Shown: one piece after another, positions 23,979 through 24,270 of the stretch
How the letters are laid out: the number at the start of each line of letters is the position of its first letter
Position numbering within the stretch: position 1 is the first letter of the stretch
Source: Immundisolibacter sp.
Lineage (GTDB): Bacteria; Pseudomonadota; Gammaproteobacteria; Immundisolibacterales; Immundisolibacteraceae
NCBI RefSeq assembly: GCF_041601295.1
Contig: NZ_JBFIII010000042.1
Coordinates: 1-24,270 of the forward strand
Direction: 5' to 3'
Length of the DNA stretch: 24,270 nt
Notes under the pieces: generated by a model
Database searches by the model: none
What the model saw: only the letters and a program-made list of their open reading frames with translations
Told to the model about the DNA's origin: nothing
Program-made: the position numbers and the translations under genes

Positions 23979-24270
23979 ATGAGCCACGATCTTCTTATTC
24001 AAGGCGGCAGCGTCATCGACGGCAGCGGCGCCCCGGCCCGCGGCGCCGATGTCGCCATCAAGGGCGATCGCATCGTCGCCATCGGCAGCGAGCTTGGCGG
24101 CGCGAGCGAAACCATCGACGCCCGTGGCCTGGTGGTGTCGCCCGGCTTCATCGACCCGCACACCCACTACGACGCGCAATGGTGCTGGGACCCGGTGCTC
24201 ACCAGCAGCGCCTGGCACGGCGTGACCTCGGTGGTGATGGGCAACTGCGGGGTGGGCATCGCTCCGTGCC
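23979..24270 (+). CDS. D-aminoacylase/N-acyl-D-amino-acid deacylase-type amidohydrolase, N-terminal part
   Basis: The first 97 residues of an amidohydrolase-superfamily enzyme; the gene runs off the window. ATG 23979 has GAGGA 8 bp upstream. The protein starts MSHDLLIQGGSVIDGSGAPARGADVAIKGDRIVAIG, the usual beta-sandwich opening, then GLVVSPGFIDPHTHYDAQW with the His-x-His metal ligands (HTH) and VVMGNCGVGIAPC, typical of the D-aminoacylase branch. The family hydrolyses N-acyl-D-amino acids or related amides; the substrate here is unknown. It diverges from the ParDE-like pair, with a 223-bp gap. Confidence 0.92.
   Translation, partial: MSHDLLIQGGSVIDGSGAPARGADVAIKGDRIVAIGSELGGASETIDARGLVVSPGFIDPHTHYDAQWCWDPVLTSSAWHGVTSVVMGNCGVGIAPC

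Noticed and set aside
23756..23980. Upstream extension of the ParD frame
   Set aside because: Adds 75 residues of Pro/Cys/Gly-rich sequence unlike ParD and covers the probable promoter.

Overview
The window looks like a chromosome segment of a high-GC gammaproteobacterium. The main reason is the block atpIBEFHAGDC-glmU-glmS, in which the two UDP-GlcNAc precursor genes follow the F-type ATP synthase operon directly. NADP-type isocitrate dehydrogenase, Hsp33, CnoX/YbbN and Mug fit that placement. I cannot name the genus. A Rieske ring-hydroxylating oxygenase suggests aromatic metabolism.

Layout. Positions 1-9324 (minus strand) hold glmS (5' part only), glmU and the complete ATP synthase operon, read from a strong sigma-70 type promoter at 9433-9461. 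A small membrane protein gene starts divergently at 9535. Positions 9861-12053 (minus) hold a three-gene unit: Rieske oxygenase alpha subunit, beta subunit and a single-domain rhodanese. Next come a small Cys-rich protein and mug (minus). On the plus strand follow cnoX/ybbN, a DUF423 membrane protein and a cpYpsA/SLOG protein, tightly packed. hslO and mscL lie on the minus strand. A porin-like TIGR02001 outer-membrane protein (plus) is preceded by a textbook sigma-54 promoter and an NtrC-type palindrome, then followed by a clear terminator. icd (minus) and a plant-type ferredoxin (plus) diverge from each other.

From about 19.1 kb the region becomes accessory in character. It contains a MazEF-like toxin-antitoxin pair, a DsbA/FrnE-like thioredoxin-fold protein, a 752-residue P-loop GTPase-like protein that I cannot assign to a named family, a ParDE toxin-antitoxin pair, and the 5' end of a D-aminoacylase-type amidohydrolase running off the window.

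The two most interesting signals are these. First, the large GTPase-like gene is visibly less GC-rich than its neighbours, is bracketed by two toxin-antitoxin modules, and has a TTGACA/TATGAT promoter flanked by a perfect 13-bp inverted repeat. Second, the NtrC/sigma-54 control region in front of the porin gene predicts nitrogen-limitation control of an outer-membrane protein of unknown substrate. No rRNA, tRNA, CRISPR array, integrase, transposase or complete insertion sequence was recognised.
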